Assembly: GCA_018712465.1 (NCBI GenBank)
Contig: DVGY01000147.1
Coordinates: forward strand, 1 to 8,108
From: Candidatus Egerieicola pullicola
Lineage (GTDB): Bacteria; Bacillota; Clostridia; Oscillospirales; Ruminococcaceae
DNA length: 8,108 bases
Direction: 5' to 3'
The notes under the pieces were generated by a model. That model ran no database searches, had not been told where the DNA came from, and saw only the letters and a program-made list of their open reading frames with translations. Both the position numbers and the translations under genes were made by a program. Of the stretch, positions 1 to 5,975 are shown in pieces (positions within the stretch are counted from its first letter, which is position 1; the number at the start of each line of letters is the position of its first letter).

Positions 1-419
1 CAGACATTGCTTAAGCTGTCCTGTACCGCCAGGGAAAGAGCCACACCGCAGACGCTGAACAAAGCCACAATAGAGCTCATTTCCACCCCCATGGTTTGGA
101 GGATCACCAGTACCAAGACGATGTACACAACCCCTCGAAGCACAGAATAGAAGAAATGATGGGCACTTTTGTCCATTTTAGAACGCTGCAATCCCTTTCG
201 GCAGAGCCGCAGAAAAACTTTGGCCAGCAATAGCCCAATTAACGCCACCAGCACCACCTTTATGATGGTGGGAAGCGCCTGTTGAAAGTAATTCCAAGCA
301 TCGGTAAAAAAGTTTTGAGTATCTTCGCCCAACTGCTGGACAGCTTCCACTACCTCTTGAGAGGTGTCCAAGTGAGAGGTAGTATCGCTGAGAGTGGAGC
401 TAAGTTCGTTGGGGTCCAT
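1..419 (-). CDS. mscS: MscS-family mechanosensitive ion channel, N-terminal part (cut by window edge)
   Basis: A small-conductance mechanosensitive channel of the inner membrane, a family that opens under membrane tension to release solutes during hypo-osmotic shock. My own translation of the minus strand gives 139 residues before the left edge. Residues 1-50 are polar and rich in D, E, Q, S and T, probably outside the membrane. Hydrophobic segments lie at about 51-72 (TM1), 93-110 (TM2) and 113-139 (TM3, the pore helix). The stretch KMDKSAHHFF (81-90) before TM2, then MGVEMSSIVAL and AVQDSLSN in TM3, match the MscS pattern of a D/S-rich linker, a 'LGV..TSI.A' turn and a glycine/alanine-rich pore helix ending in Q-x-S-L-S-N. 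The ATG at 417-419 has an AAAGGAGG site (430-437) ten bases upstream. The beta domain and C-terminus lie outside the window. The gene is divergent from the radC gene at 643. Family assignment is firm; the exact paralogue (MscS or a YkuT/YbdG-like member) is not. Confidence 0.87.
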   Translation of the reverse strand, partial: MDPNELSSTLSDTTSHLDTSQEVVEAVQQLGEDTQNFFTDAWNYFQQALPTIIKVVLVALIGLLLAKVFLRLCRKGLQRSKMDKSAHHFFYSVLRGVVYIVLVLVILQTMGVEMSSIVALFSVCGVALSLAVQDSLSNV

Positions 420-451
420 AGGCTGTTGACCTCCTTTTTCATATTACATTT

Positions 452-480
452 ATTGTAACGGTCAAACCGCAGTTCGTCAA
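452..480 (-). promoter_or_regulatory. Sigma-A-type promoter for the mscS-like gene
   Basis: On the minus strand TTGACG (475-480) and TACAAT (452-457) are separated by exactly 17 bases. Each hexamer has five of six consensus bases. The predicted transcript start, near 445, leaves a short leader of about 25 bases holding the AAAGGAGG ribosome site. Confidence 0.75.
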
Positions 481-529
481 GAGACGGAAAAGGAAAACAA
501 AAAGCCTGTTTCTTTCCGAATGGATCTGA

Positions 530-550
530 TGCTTCAGAGAAAATGAAGCA
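530..550. repeat. Perfect 7-bp inverted repeat in divergent promoter region
   Basis: TGCTTCA (530-536) and TGAAGCA (544-550) form a perfect inverted repeat with a 7-base spacer, GAGAAAA. It sits between the leftward promoter (452-480) and the rightward promoter (578-606), so it could be a shared operator. It does not look like a terminator for any gene here, because no gene reads into it from either side. A function is inference only. Confidence 0.3.
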
Positions 551-577
551 AATATTTTGTGATTTTCTTACAAGGAA

Positions 578-606
578 TTGAAATCATAGAAAAACTTTAG
601 TATAAT
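578..606 (+). promoter_or_regulatory. Sigma-A-type promoter for the first radC gene
   Basis: TTGAAA (578-583) and a perfect TATAAT (601-606) are separated by 17 bases, in an A/T-rich stretch. Transcription should begin near 613, about 30 bases ahead of the TTG start at 643. This is the best plus-strand promoter in the window. Confidence 0.8.
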
Positions 607-627
607 AAAATAAGACATAAAACGATT

Positions 628-636
628 GGGAGGTGA
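628..636 (+). promoter_or_regulatory. Strong ribosome binding site that fixes a TTG start
   Basis: GGGAGGTGA (628-636) closely matches the complement of the 16S rRNA 3' end. Its GGAGG core ends nine bases before TTG at 643-645. No ATG or GTG lies in frame at a suitable distance, so the gene most likely starts with TTG. Confidence 0.8.
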
Positions 637-642
637 CCAAAT

Positions 643-1377
643 TTGGAGCAGGAGAATTATCCGTCTTTTTTGCAGCGGCGGGAACAACTGCAGCAGCAAA
701 TCAAAGCATTCGGAGCAGCCTCCCTTACGGATGAGCAGAATCTGGAATTTTTACTGTCCTACGGGATCAAATCCGATCCCCGCCCCATGGCACACGCATT
801 GATTCGGGAATTTGGTTCCCTGAAAAGGGTAATGGAATCTTCCATCGGAGCTTTGGCCTCGGTGGAAGGAGTAACAGATCAAGCCGCTCAATTTCTTTAT
901 CTCATTTCCCAAGCCCAGCGTGCGGTTTACGATCCCCAGCGCACACGCAAGCCTTTGGTGCTGAAAACGCCCCGGCAATGGACAGACACGTTAAAACGGC
1001 TTTACATCAACGAACCGTTGGAGACGGTTCGGGTGGCTTACCTCAATCAAAATTATACTCTTCTTCGGGTAGTGGTCATCTGTCGGGGCGAACCAATGGC
1101 AGTTTCTCCCAGCAACCGACTGATTTTGGAATCTGCCATGGCCAATCCAAACAACGCCTACGCCATTTTAATGCACAACCATCCCCACTGCGATGCCATT
1201 CCTTCCGAACCAGATCTGGACTACACCAGTCAAATCAAATATGTGTTTCGCAGCGCAGGGGTCACATTGCTGGATCATGTCATTGTGGGAGACCAAAACA
1301 CCGCATATTCCCTTCGGCTGGCAGGGGATCTTTCCTGGCAGATCCCGGATGAGGAAGAAAAAACCTCTCCGAGATAG
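643..1377 (+). CDS. radC: RadC-family protein with intact JAMM (JAB/MPN) metalloprotease-like site
   Basis: A 244-residue member of the RadC/UPF0758 family. Despite the name, a role in DNA repair is not firmly established; JAMM domains are typically zinc-dependent peptidases or isopeptidases. Residues about 28-92 match the helix-hairpin-helix N-terminus, with an EFLLSYGI motif where relatives have 'LELLLFY.IPR' and GVTDQAAQFL as the hairpin. Residues about 105-230 are the JAB domain. The full JAMM set can be read: E127 before the VAYLNQNY strand, H178-N-H180, S188 and D191, spaced HxH-x7-S-x2-D. It also keeps the RadC hallmark LLDHVIVGD (209-217). The usual HNHPSG reads HNHPHC here. The TTG start follows from the strong ribosome site at 628-636. 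The last codons and stop fall inside the terminator of the convergent apgM-like gene. A degenerate paralogue lies at 3741-4457. Family call is sure; cellular role is not. Confidence 0.9.
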   Translation: MEQENYPSFLQRREQLQQQIKAFGAASLTDEQNLEFLLSYGIKSDPRPMAHALIREFGSLKRVMESSIGALASVEGVTDQAAQFLYLISQAQRAVYDPQRTRKPLVLKTPRQWTDTLKRLYINEPLETVRVAYLNQNYTLLRVVVICRGEPMAVSPSNRLILESAMANPNNAYAILMHNHPHCDAIPSEPDLDYTSQIKYVFRSAGVTLLDHVIVGDQNTAYSLRLAGDLSWQIPDEEEKTSPR

Positions 1378-1391
1378 CACTCAGAGAGGTT
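1355..1391 (-). terminator. Rho-independent terminator of the rluA-like/apgM-like transcript
   Basis: AACCTCTC (1362-1369) pairs with GAGAGGTT (1384-1391) over 8 bp. Inside, after one mismatch, GAG (1371-1373) pairs with CTC (1380-1382) around a 6-base loop. Read on the minus strand the hairpin is followed by TTTTTTCTT (from the A run at 1355-1363), so it ends leftward transcription 10 bases after the apgM-like stop. On the plus strand the 3' side is GGAAAACC, so it should not terminate radC efficiently. It overlaps the last seven codons and the stop of radC. Confidence 0.87.
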
Positions 1392-1400
1392 GGAAAACCA

Positions 1401-2618
1401 TTAGTAGTTTAAGAACGTCTTTAAAATATCCGGGCCAAAGTCGATGTACACGCCAGTGGCGGCAGCGTGGTCTTCGTCGTACACCTCCATATTGGGGTGG
1501 GGCTGAGCCTTGCTCTTGCGGTACATTAAGAAGGGAATGGGATCGGATACATGGGTGCGCAGGGCCAACGGAGTGGCGTGGTCCGGCATCACCAAGATCC
1601 GGTAATCCTGATAGTTTTCATCCAAGAAATTCAAGCAGGGAGTCAGGATCTTTTCATCAATCAGTTCCAATGCCTTGACCTTGTTTTCCGGTTCGCAGCG
1701 GTGACCGCACTCATCGGGAGCTTCCACATGGACATACACAAAGTCGTGATCCTTCAGCGCGTCCATGGCAGCCTGAGCTTTGCCATCAAAATTGGTGTCC
1801 AGGTAGCCGGTGGCTCCTTCCACCTCAATCACATCCATCCGAGCCAGCTTACCGATACCCTTGATTAAGTCCACCGCAGAGATCACGGCGCCTTTTAAGC
1901 CGTATTTCTCCTCAAAAGAAGGCAGGGACACTGCTTTTCCGTCCCCCCACAGCCACATGGAATTGGCGGGACGCAATCCACGTTCCACCCGTTTTTGATT
2001 CACCGGATGGTTCTTTAACACCTCATAACTCTTTTCCATCATGGCCAGCAGTTTTTTGCCCGCAGGCGTGGTGGGGAGGTGATCGGTGATTTTTTGACCG
2101 GAGATGTCGTGGGGAGGAGTGAGCTCACCGATTTCCGAAGAACCATTGTGCCAAATCAGGCAGTGGCGGTAGCTGACGCCGGTGTAGAGGGTAAACTCAT
2201 CGCTGTCTACAAAAGCCTTTTTCAGAGCCTGAATCAATTCATCCGCTTCAGCGGTGGTAATGTCCCCGCCACAGTAATCCACCATGGTGCGCTGAGCATA
2301 GTCTTCTTCTTCACTGAGGGTCACCAGATTGCAGCGAAGAGCGATGTCGGTGTCGGTCATGTGAATGCCGATACTGGCAGCTTCCAGGGGAGAACGGCCG
2401 GTGTAATACAGATTGGGGTCATAACCCATCACGGAAAGGTTGGCCACATCGCTGCCCGGCTTAAAGCCGTCCCCTACAGTTTTTACCAAACCTACCAAGC
2501 CGTTTTGAGCCAGCTGATTCATGGTAGGTTTATTTGCTACGGTCATGGGGGTTTGATTGCCTAAAGGAGCAAATTTATAGTCCGCCATACCGTCGCAGAG
2601 TACCACTAAATTCTTCAT
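1401..2618 (-). CDS. apgM: Archaeal-type cofactor-independent phosphoglycerate mutase family (or proposed homoserine kinase)
   Basis: A 405-residue cytoplasmic enzyme of the alkaline phosphatase superfamily, aPGAM branch. Classic members interconvert 3- and 2-phosphoglycerate through a phosphoserine intermediate; a bacterial subfamily has been proposed to be an alternative homoserine kinase. Visible catalytic features are D9 in LCDGMAD (metal), S56 in PGSDVANLSVMGYDP (likely nucleophile by alignment with iPGM), D302 and H306 in PDECGH, D346-H347 in MPDHATP, and H356 in RTHVSDPIPF. The insert with GELTPPHDISG (164-174) is typical of the family, and length is normal. The ATG at 2616-2618 has AGGTGA seven bases upstream. 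It follows the rluA-like gene by 64 bases on the same strand, is probably co-transcribed with it, and ends at the terminator at 1355-1391. A GHMP thrB is also present at 7697, which weakens a homoserine kinase reading for this protein but does not exclude it. Family is certain; substrate is not. Confidence 0.88.
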   Translation of the reverse strand: MKNLVVLCDGMADYKFAPLGNQTPMTVANKPTMNQLAQNGLVGLVKTVGDGFKPGSDVANLSVMGYDPNLYYTGRSPLEAASIGIHMTDTDIALRCNLVTLSEEEDYAQRTMVDYCGGDITTAEADELIQALKKAFVDSDEFTLYTGVSYRHCLIWHNGSSEIGELTPPHDISGQKITDHLPTTPAGKKLLAMMEKSYEVLKNHPVNQKRVERGLRPANSMWLWGDGKAVSLPSFEEKYGLKGAVISAVDLIKGIGKLARMDVIEVEGATGYLDTNFDGKAQAAMDALKDHDFVYVHVEAPDECGHRCEPENKVKALELIDEKILTPCLNFLDENYQDYRILVMPDHATPLALRTHVSDPIPFLMYRKSKAQPHPNMEVYDEDHAAATGVYIDFGPDILKTFLNY

Positions 2619-2648
2619 GGTTATTTCACCTGTATCCTTCCTAAGATT

Positions 2649-2669
2649 CTGTGCAATATCATAGCACAG
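2649..2669. repeat. Small hairpin between the rluA-like and apgM-like genes
   Basis: CTGTGC (2649-2654) and GCACAG (2664-2669) form a 6-bp stem with a 9-base loop, in the 64-base gap between two minus-strand genes. No T run follows on the minus strand, so it is not a convincing terminator. It may be an mRNA processing or stability element, or chance. Confidence 0.25.
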
Positions 2670-2682
2670 GGATTTTGAAAAT

Positions 2683-3645
2683 TCAAGGCTGCCAATCCGG
2701 GAAAAACCGGCTGCAAAACCAAACGGAAGGCAGCTTTACCGTTTTTCCTTTTAAATATTCCAATTCTTCCGCCGGTGTGGAAAAACAGAACGTGACTCGA
2801 TCGGCGCAAAGGGCCTGATGCGCTAGGCCGTACCGCCGGTTTTCTTCTCCCAATCCATACTTTCCATCTCCCAGAAGGGGATGACCGATATGGGCCATTT
2901 GAGCCCGGATCTGATGAGTTCGTCCGGTCTCCAACTTTACCCGCACCAACGAAAGGTTGCCGTTTCCGGTAAGCACCCGATAGTGGGTAATGGCGGTCTT
3001 GGCTCCCGGCCGGGGAGAATCGAACACCTTGACCCGATTGGCGGTGCTGTCTTTGAGCAGGTAGTTTTTCAAAGTTCCCTGCTTTTTGGTTGGGGAGCCT
3101 AACACAATACAAAGATACTCCTTTTGAATTTCGTGATTGCGGATTTTTTCGTTGAGAATCCGCAGAGCTGCTGCCTTTTTCGCTACAATCACTAAGCCGC
3201 AGGTATTGCGGTCAATGCGGTTGCAGAGAGCAGGGACAAAGCTTTGCTCTTTTTGGGGATCATATTCTCCCCGCAGGTACAAGGTGTGCAGCACCCGCTG
3301 AATCAGGGTATCCGGGGTATTGCGGCTGTCTTCATGAACCACCAAGCCCTGAGGCTTATTCACCAGCAGTACATTTTCATCTTCGTATACCACTTCGATC
3401 TTAGGCGGCGCCGCCAAAAATTCGTATTCCGCCTGCTGCTGAAAAAATTCATCGTTGATGTAAAGCTGGATACAATCTCCGGTTTGAAGCTTTTGCCGGA
3501 TCTCTCCCCGCTTGCCGTTCACCTTGATCCGCTTGAGCCGCAGATACTTATACATCAAACCGGCAGGCAGCCGGGGCACTGCTTTTTGCAAAAACTTATC
3601 CAACCGCTGACCGGCATCATTTGGCTTGATCCGCAGTTCTTTCAT
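2683..3645 (-). CDS. RluA-family (RluC/RluD-like) pseudouridine synthase
   Basis: A 320-residue enzyme predicted to isomerise specific uridines to pseudouridine in RNA, probably 23S rRNA. Residues about 12-60 form an S4 RNA-binding domain (AGQRLDKFLQKAVPRL, then RIKVNGKR). The catalytic domain starts near residue 83 with VNKPQGLVVHED. The active-site motif is NRIDRNTCGL (142-151) with catalytic D145; many relatives read RLDxxTSGL, so I and C are mild variants. GRTHQIRAQMAHIGHPLLGD (241-260) is the conserved C-terminal motif. The ATG at 3643-3645 has a GGGAGAG site (3655-3661) upstream. It is the first gene of a leftward pair with the apgM-like gene and is divergent from the second radC. Firmicutes often carry several RluC/D-like paralogues, so the target uridine cannot be named from sequence alone. 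Confidence 0.92.
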   Translation of the reverse strand: MKELRIKPNDAGQRLDKFLQKAVPRLPAGLMYKYLRLKRIKVNGKRGEIRQKLQTGDCIQLYINDEFFQQQAEYEFLAAPPKIEVVYEDENVLLVNKPQGLVVHEDSRNTPDTLIQRVLHTLYLRGEYDPQKEQSFVPALCNRIDRNTCGLVIVAKKAAALRILNEKIRNHEIQKEYLCIVLGSPTKKQGTLKNYLLKDSTANRVKVFDSPRPGAKTAITHYRVLTGNGNLSLVRVKLETGRTHQIRAQMAHIGHPLLGDGKYGLGEENRRYGLAHQALCADRVTFCFSTPAEELEYLKGKTVKLPSVWFCSRFFPDWQP

Positions 3646-3680
3646 AAACGGTTTCTCTCCCTTCTGCTGGGTCGGCTTTC

Positions 3681-3709
3681 ATTATAACACGTTTTGCTCT
3701 CTGGGTACA
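3681..3709 (-). promoter_or_regulatory. Extended -10 promoter for the rluA-like/apgM-like unit
   Basis: On the minus strand TGTTATAAT (3681-3689) is a perfect -10 with the TGn extension. The -35 position at 17-base spacing reads TGTACC (3704-3709), which is weak, as expected when an extended -10 compensates. The start would lie near 3674, giving a leader of about 30 bases. I see no equally convincing plus-strand promoter for the radC at 3741 in the same 95-base divergent gap; that gene's promoter is unresolved. Confidence 0.7.
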
Positions 3710-3740
3710 GATAAAACTTTTTAGAAAGGAAGGAATCAGA

Positions 3741-4457
3741 ATGCCAACCAAAGGCAAGGCCATTCACAGCGGCCATCGGGAACGGCTGCGCAAAAAAGTA
3801 ATCCAGTACGGCATTGATGTATTGGAAAATCATGAGGTGCTGGAACTATTGCTGTTCTACTCCATTCCCCGGCGCAACACCAACGACATTGCCCATCAAA
3901 TGCTGGAAGAATTTGAAACGCTTCCCGGCGTATTGGAGGCAGCCAAAGGCTCCCTGGATACCATCCCGGGTGTTTCGGAGAAAACTGCGTTTCTGTTGAG
4001 TTACCTGGATCAATTTTGGAAGCTGCTGGAAGATCCCAATCGAAAGCCGCCGCCGATCAAACTCAATTCCTCCGAACGATGGACCGGTTATTTCCAAAAA
4101 CAGATGTATCAGCAAACCGGCAATTTGATTTTGTTGGCGTATCTGGACCAATCCTATTGCCTATTGGGACAGCAGGTGCTCTGGGAAGGGAAAGGAACAC
4201 CTTTCCCGAATCAAGAGAATTACCGCAGCCTTATGCGCCAACTGTTAATGCAAAACGCTGCTTACGCTTTATTGGTGCGGTATCATGCCAGAGCCTCAGC
4301 TGTTATCCTACCGGAAGATCTGGAACTGGTGGAAACGCTCCACGAAATGCTGAACAACCTGGGCGTGGTTTTAATTGATTATTTGATTTTGGGCACTCAC
4401 TTTTCCAGCTGTTCGGTACTGCTTTCCAAGGACGGTCCTCCGCTGCGAGAGGTCTGA
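3741..4457 (+). CDS. RadC-family paralogue with degenerate JAMM site (likely pseudoenzyme)
   Basis: A 238-residue RadC-family protein. The N-terminus is a textbook Firmicutes RadC helix-hairpin-helix region: HSGHRERLRKKV (9-20), NHEVLELLLFYSIPRRNTND (30-49), and IPGVSEKTAFLL (75-86). The C-terminal half aligns with the JAB domain of the paralogue at 643 (AYLDQSYCLL against AYLNQNYTLL; LGVVLIDYLILG against AGVTLLDHVIVG). The metal site is broken: the aligned residues are N128 for Glu, R180 for the first His and L190 for Ser, while H182 and D193 remain. Zinc-dependent catalysis is therefore unlikely. The reading frame is intact with a good ribosome site (AAAGGAAGGA, 3725-3734), so this is not a decayed pseudogene; a structural or DNA-binding role is inferred. 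The symporter gene follows 41 bases later and may be co-transcribed. Its promoter is not clear. Confidence 0.83.
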   Translation: MPTKGKAIHSGHRERLRKKVIQYGIDVLENHEVLELLLFYSIPRRNTNDIAHQMLEEFETLPGVLEAAKGSLDTIPGVSEKTAFLLSYLDQFWKLLEDPNRKPPPIKLNSSERWTGYFQKQMYQQTGNLILLAYLDQSYCLLGQQVLWEGKGTPFPNQENYRSLMRQLLMQNAAYALLVRYHARASAVILPEDLELVETLHEMLNNLGVVLIDYLILGTHFSSCSVLLSKDGPPLREV

Positions 4458-4484
4458 ACCCTTTCTGCTTCACATACATTGCCA

Positions 4485-4493
4485 AGAGGTGAT
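4485..4493 (+). promoter_or_regulatory. Ribosome binding site that decides a GTG start for the symporter
   Basis: AGAGGTGAT (4485-4493) complements the 16S rRNA tail and lies five bases before GTG at 4499. The nearby ATG at 4492-4494 overlaps this site and is in a different frame, so GTG is the likely start. Confidence 0.65.
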
Positions 4494-4498
4494 GCAAA

Positions 4499-5890
4499 GT
4501 GGAGCAGGTTTTAGAGCGCATTCATTCTCTTCTTTGGGGGCCGGCATTGCTGACAGTGCTCATTGGCCTAGGACTGTACTTTGGAGGAAAGACCGGTTGG
4601 TTTCAACTTCATTTTTTCCGTATTTTAAAGCAAACCCTTTTTTACCGTCCCAAAAACGACACCGAAGAGGGCATTTCCTCCCGGCGAGCTGCCAGCGCTG
4701 CCTTAGCCGGAACAGTGGGTACCGGCAATATCATCGGCGTTTCTGCGGCCTTACTCACCGGGGGAGCCGGAGCGGTGTTCTGGATGTGGGTCTCTGCTTT
4801 CCTGGGAATGGGGATTAAGTACGCAGAGATCCTGCTGGCAGTGTCCTTTAAAAAGCAATCCCCCAATCATATCGGCGGCGGTCCCATGTATTATATGGAG
4901 CAGGGACTTGGCTGCAAACCTCTGGCAGTGTGGTTTTCGGTGGCGGCTATTGGGGCGGCTTTAACCGGCGGCTGCTTTACTCAGGTGAACGCCGTCTGTT
5001 CCGTTTTAGGCGAAGGAAACCTTTGGCTATCCGCTATCGCAGGTGCAGGAATTGCCTTATTAGCAGGTCTTTGCATTTTTGGAGGAATCCACCGCATCAG
5101 CAAAGTGACTTCGGTGTTGGTGCCGGTGTTCAGCATCCTGTGGGTGGGAGCGGGGCTGGTGGTAATTTGCTGCTGTTATTCCAAGCTGCCTGGCGCGTTT
5201 GCCTTGATTTTTCAACAAGCTTTTTCGTTGGAAAGCGTATCCGGGGGACTGATGGGTACAGGGCTGGCACTCTCCCTGCGTTTGGGAATGGCCCGAGGTA
5301 TTTTTAGCAACGAAGCCGGAGTGGGCTCCTCTCCCATGGTCTATGCCTCGGGTAAGGAAAGCGATCCGGTGCGTCAGGGACTTTGGGGCGTACTGGAAGT
5401 GTTTTTAGATACCATCGTGATCTGCACCGTCACTGCTCTGGCGATTTTGCTGACGGTAGGAATTTCTCCTGCCCAAACCCCCATGGAATTAGTGAATCTG
5501 GCTTTCTCTTCGGTGTTGGGAGAGTGGGCACGGCCGGTGCTTGGTGTCTCTATTTTTTTATTTGCCTTTGCCGCATTGCTGAGTTGGTGCTTTTACGGGG
5601 AACAGGGAATCCGCTACCTGGGAAAAAGCAAAACCAGTGTGACGGTATACCGATGCTTGTTTGTGCTGTTCTGCTTTTTAGGCGCCCTTTATCCTTCGCA
5701 AAGCGTTTGGCTGCTTGGAGATTGCTGTAACGGCATGATGCTTCTGCCCAATGTCATCGCCCTATTGCTACTGCGAAAGCAGGTGGTTTGTGTTACAAAA
5801 GAATCTTCCCTCTATCAAATTCTCCGGGGAAAGGGCAGTTTCCAAAAACCTGTTGGACAAAATTACCAAAAAACCAAAAAGTGTCCATAA
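4499..5890 (+). CDS. alsT: Sodium:alanine/glycine symporter, AGCS family
   Basis: A 463-residue integral membrane transporter of the AGCS family (AlsT/DagA type), predicted to import alanine or glycine with sodium. The family signatures are present in order: the glycine-rich helix AGTVGTGNIIGVSAALLTGG (70-89), IGGGPMYYMEQGLG (125-138), and RGIFSNEAGVGSSPM (266-280). Hydrophobic helices repeat through the whole protein, roughly at 13-28, 78-118, 142-157, 175-197, 202-226, 299-322, 346-366, 382-398 and 408-426, consistent with about ten or eleven passes. The C-terminus (427-463) is polar and basic, presumably cytoplasmic. Length is normal. The start is GTG, set by the site at 4485-4493. It sits 41 bases after the degenerate radC gene and 90 bases ahead of the ACT-hom-thrB unit. 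Substrate choice among alanine, glycine and related amino acids cannot be settled from sequence. Confidence 0.92.
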   Translation: MEQVLERIHSLLWGPALLTVLIGLGLYFGGKTGWFQLHFFRILKQTLFYRPKNDTEEGISSRRAASAALAGTVGTGNIIGVSAALLTGGAGAVFWMWVSAFLGMGIKYAEILLAVSFKKQSPNHIGGGPMYYMEQGLGCKPLAVWFSVAAIGAALTGGCFTQVNAVCSVLGEGNLWLSAIAGAGIALLAGLCIFGGIHRISKVTSVLVPVFSILWVGAGLVVICCCYSKLPGAFALIFQQAFSLESVSGGLMGTGLALSLRLGMARGIFSNEAGVGSSPMVYASGKESDPVRQGLWGVLEVFLDTIVICTVTALAILLTVGISPAQTPMELVNLAFSSVLGEWARPVLGVSIFLFAFAALLSWCFYGEQGIRYLGKSKTSVTVYRCLFVLFCFLGALYPSQSVWLLGDCCNGMMLLPNVIALLLLRKQVVCVTKESSLYQILRGKGSFQKPVGQNYQKTKKCP

Positions 5891-5918
5891 ATTTTTTCCA
5901 CCCAGACACTTGCTTTTT
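5879..5918 (+). terminator. Weak candidate terminator after the symporter gene
   Basis: AAGTGTC (5879-5885) pairs with GACACTT (5905-5911) around a 19-base loop containing the symporter stop codon, followed by GCTTTTT. The stem is only 7 bp with three G/C pairs and the loop is long, so strength is doubtful and read-through into the ACT gene is possible. Confidence 0.35.
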
Positions 5919-5938
5919 GAAAGAAAACATGCTATATT
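5910..5938 (+). promoter_or_regulatory. Candidate promoter for the ACT-hom-thrB operon
   Basis: TTGCTT (5910-5915) and TATATT (5933-5938) lie 17 bases apart. The -10 has five of six consensus bases and the -35 three. The start would be near 5945, about 36 bases before the ATG at 5981. This leader is too short for a T-box or typical riboswitch. The -35 overlaps the 3' arm of the weak terminator. Confidence 0.55.
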
Positions 5939-5952
5939 TGTTTCTGTACTAA

Positions 5953-5966
5953 AAACACTTGTGTTT
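5953..5966. promoter_or_regulatory. Candidate operator palindrome in the operon leader
   Basis: AAACAC (5953-5958) and GTGTTT (5961-5966) are perfect inverted arms with a 2-base centre, just downstream of the predicted transcript start. The heptamer ACACTTG within it (5955-5961) recurs at 5906-5912 across the -35 box. The placement suits a repressor site, but both repeats are short and could be chance. Confidence 0.35.
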
Positions 5967-5968
5967 GT

Positions 5969-5975
5969 GAGGTGG
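5969..5975 (+). promoter_or_regulatory. Ribosome binding site that selects ATG 5981 over GTG 5972
   Basis: GAGGTGG (5969-5975) lies five bases before ATG at 5981. An in-frame GTG at 5972 sits inside this site and has no ribosome site of its own, so the shorter protein beginning MKQPQ is preferred. Confidence 0.7.

Noticed and set aside
1193..1678. A 161-codon plus-strand open frame spanning the radC/apgM junction
   Set aside because: It overlaps the JAMM region of radC in another frame and runs antisense through the apgM-like gene. Its composition (rich in R, G, S and W) is typical of an out-of-frame translation.
2079..2564. A 161-codon plus-strand open frame
   Set aside because: It lies entirely antisense to the well-supported apgM-like gene, has no recognisable domain, and reads as a codon-bias shadow.
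2649..2669. The hairpin between the rluA-like and apgM-like genes as a terminator
   Set aside because: There is no U run after it on the minus strand and the stem is only 6 bp, so co-transcription of the two genes remains more likely.
2621..3112. A 163-codon minus-strand open frame
   Set aside because: It overlaps the rluA-like gene in another frame. The correct frame has the pseudouridine synthase motifs; this one has none.
3642..3833. A 63-codon minus-strand open frame upstream of the rluA-like gene
   Set aside because: It is antisense to the start of the second radC, spans the rluA-like promoter, and has no family resemblance.
643..4457. The two radC genes as remains of a mobile element or defence island
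   Set aside because: RadC-like genes do occur in mobile and phage regions, but there is no integrase, transposase, terminal repeat, attachment site or composition break here, and all neighbours are core genes.
4489..4818. A 109-codon frame, with an ATG at 4492, overlapping the start of the symporter
   Set aside because: The frame at 4499 gives a full-length AGCS transporter with all signatures; this alternative frame gives low-complexity, non-membrane sequence.
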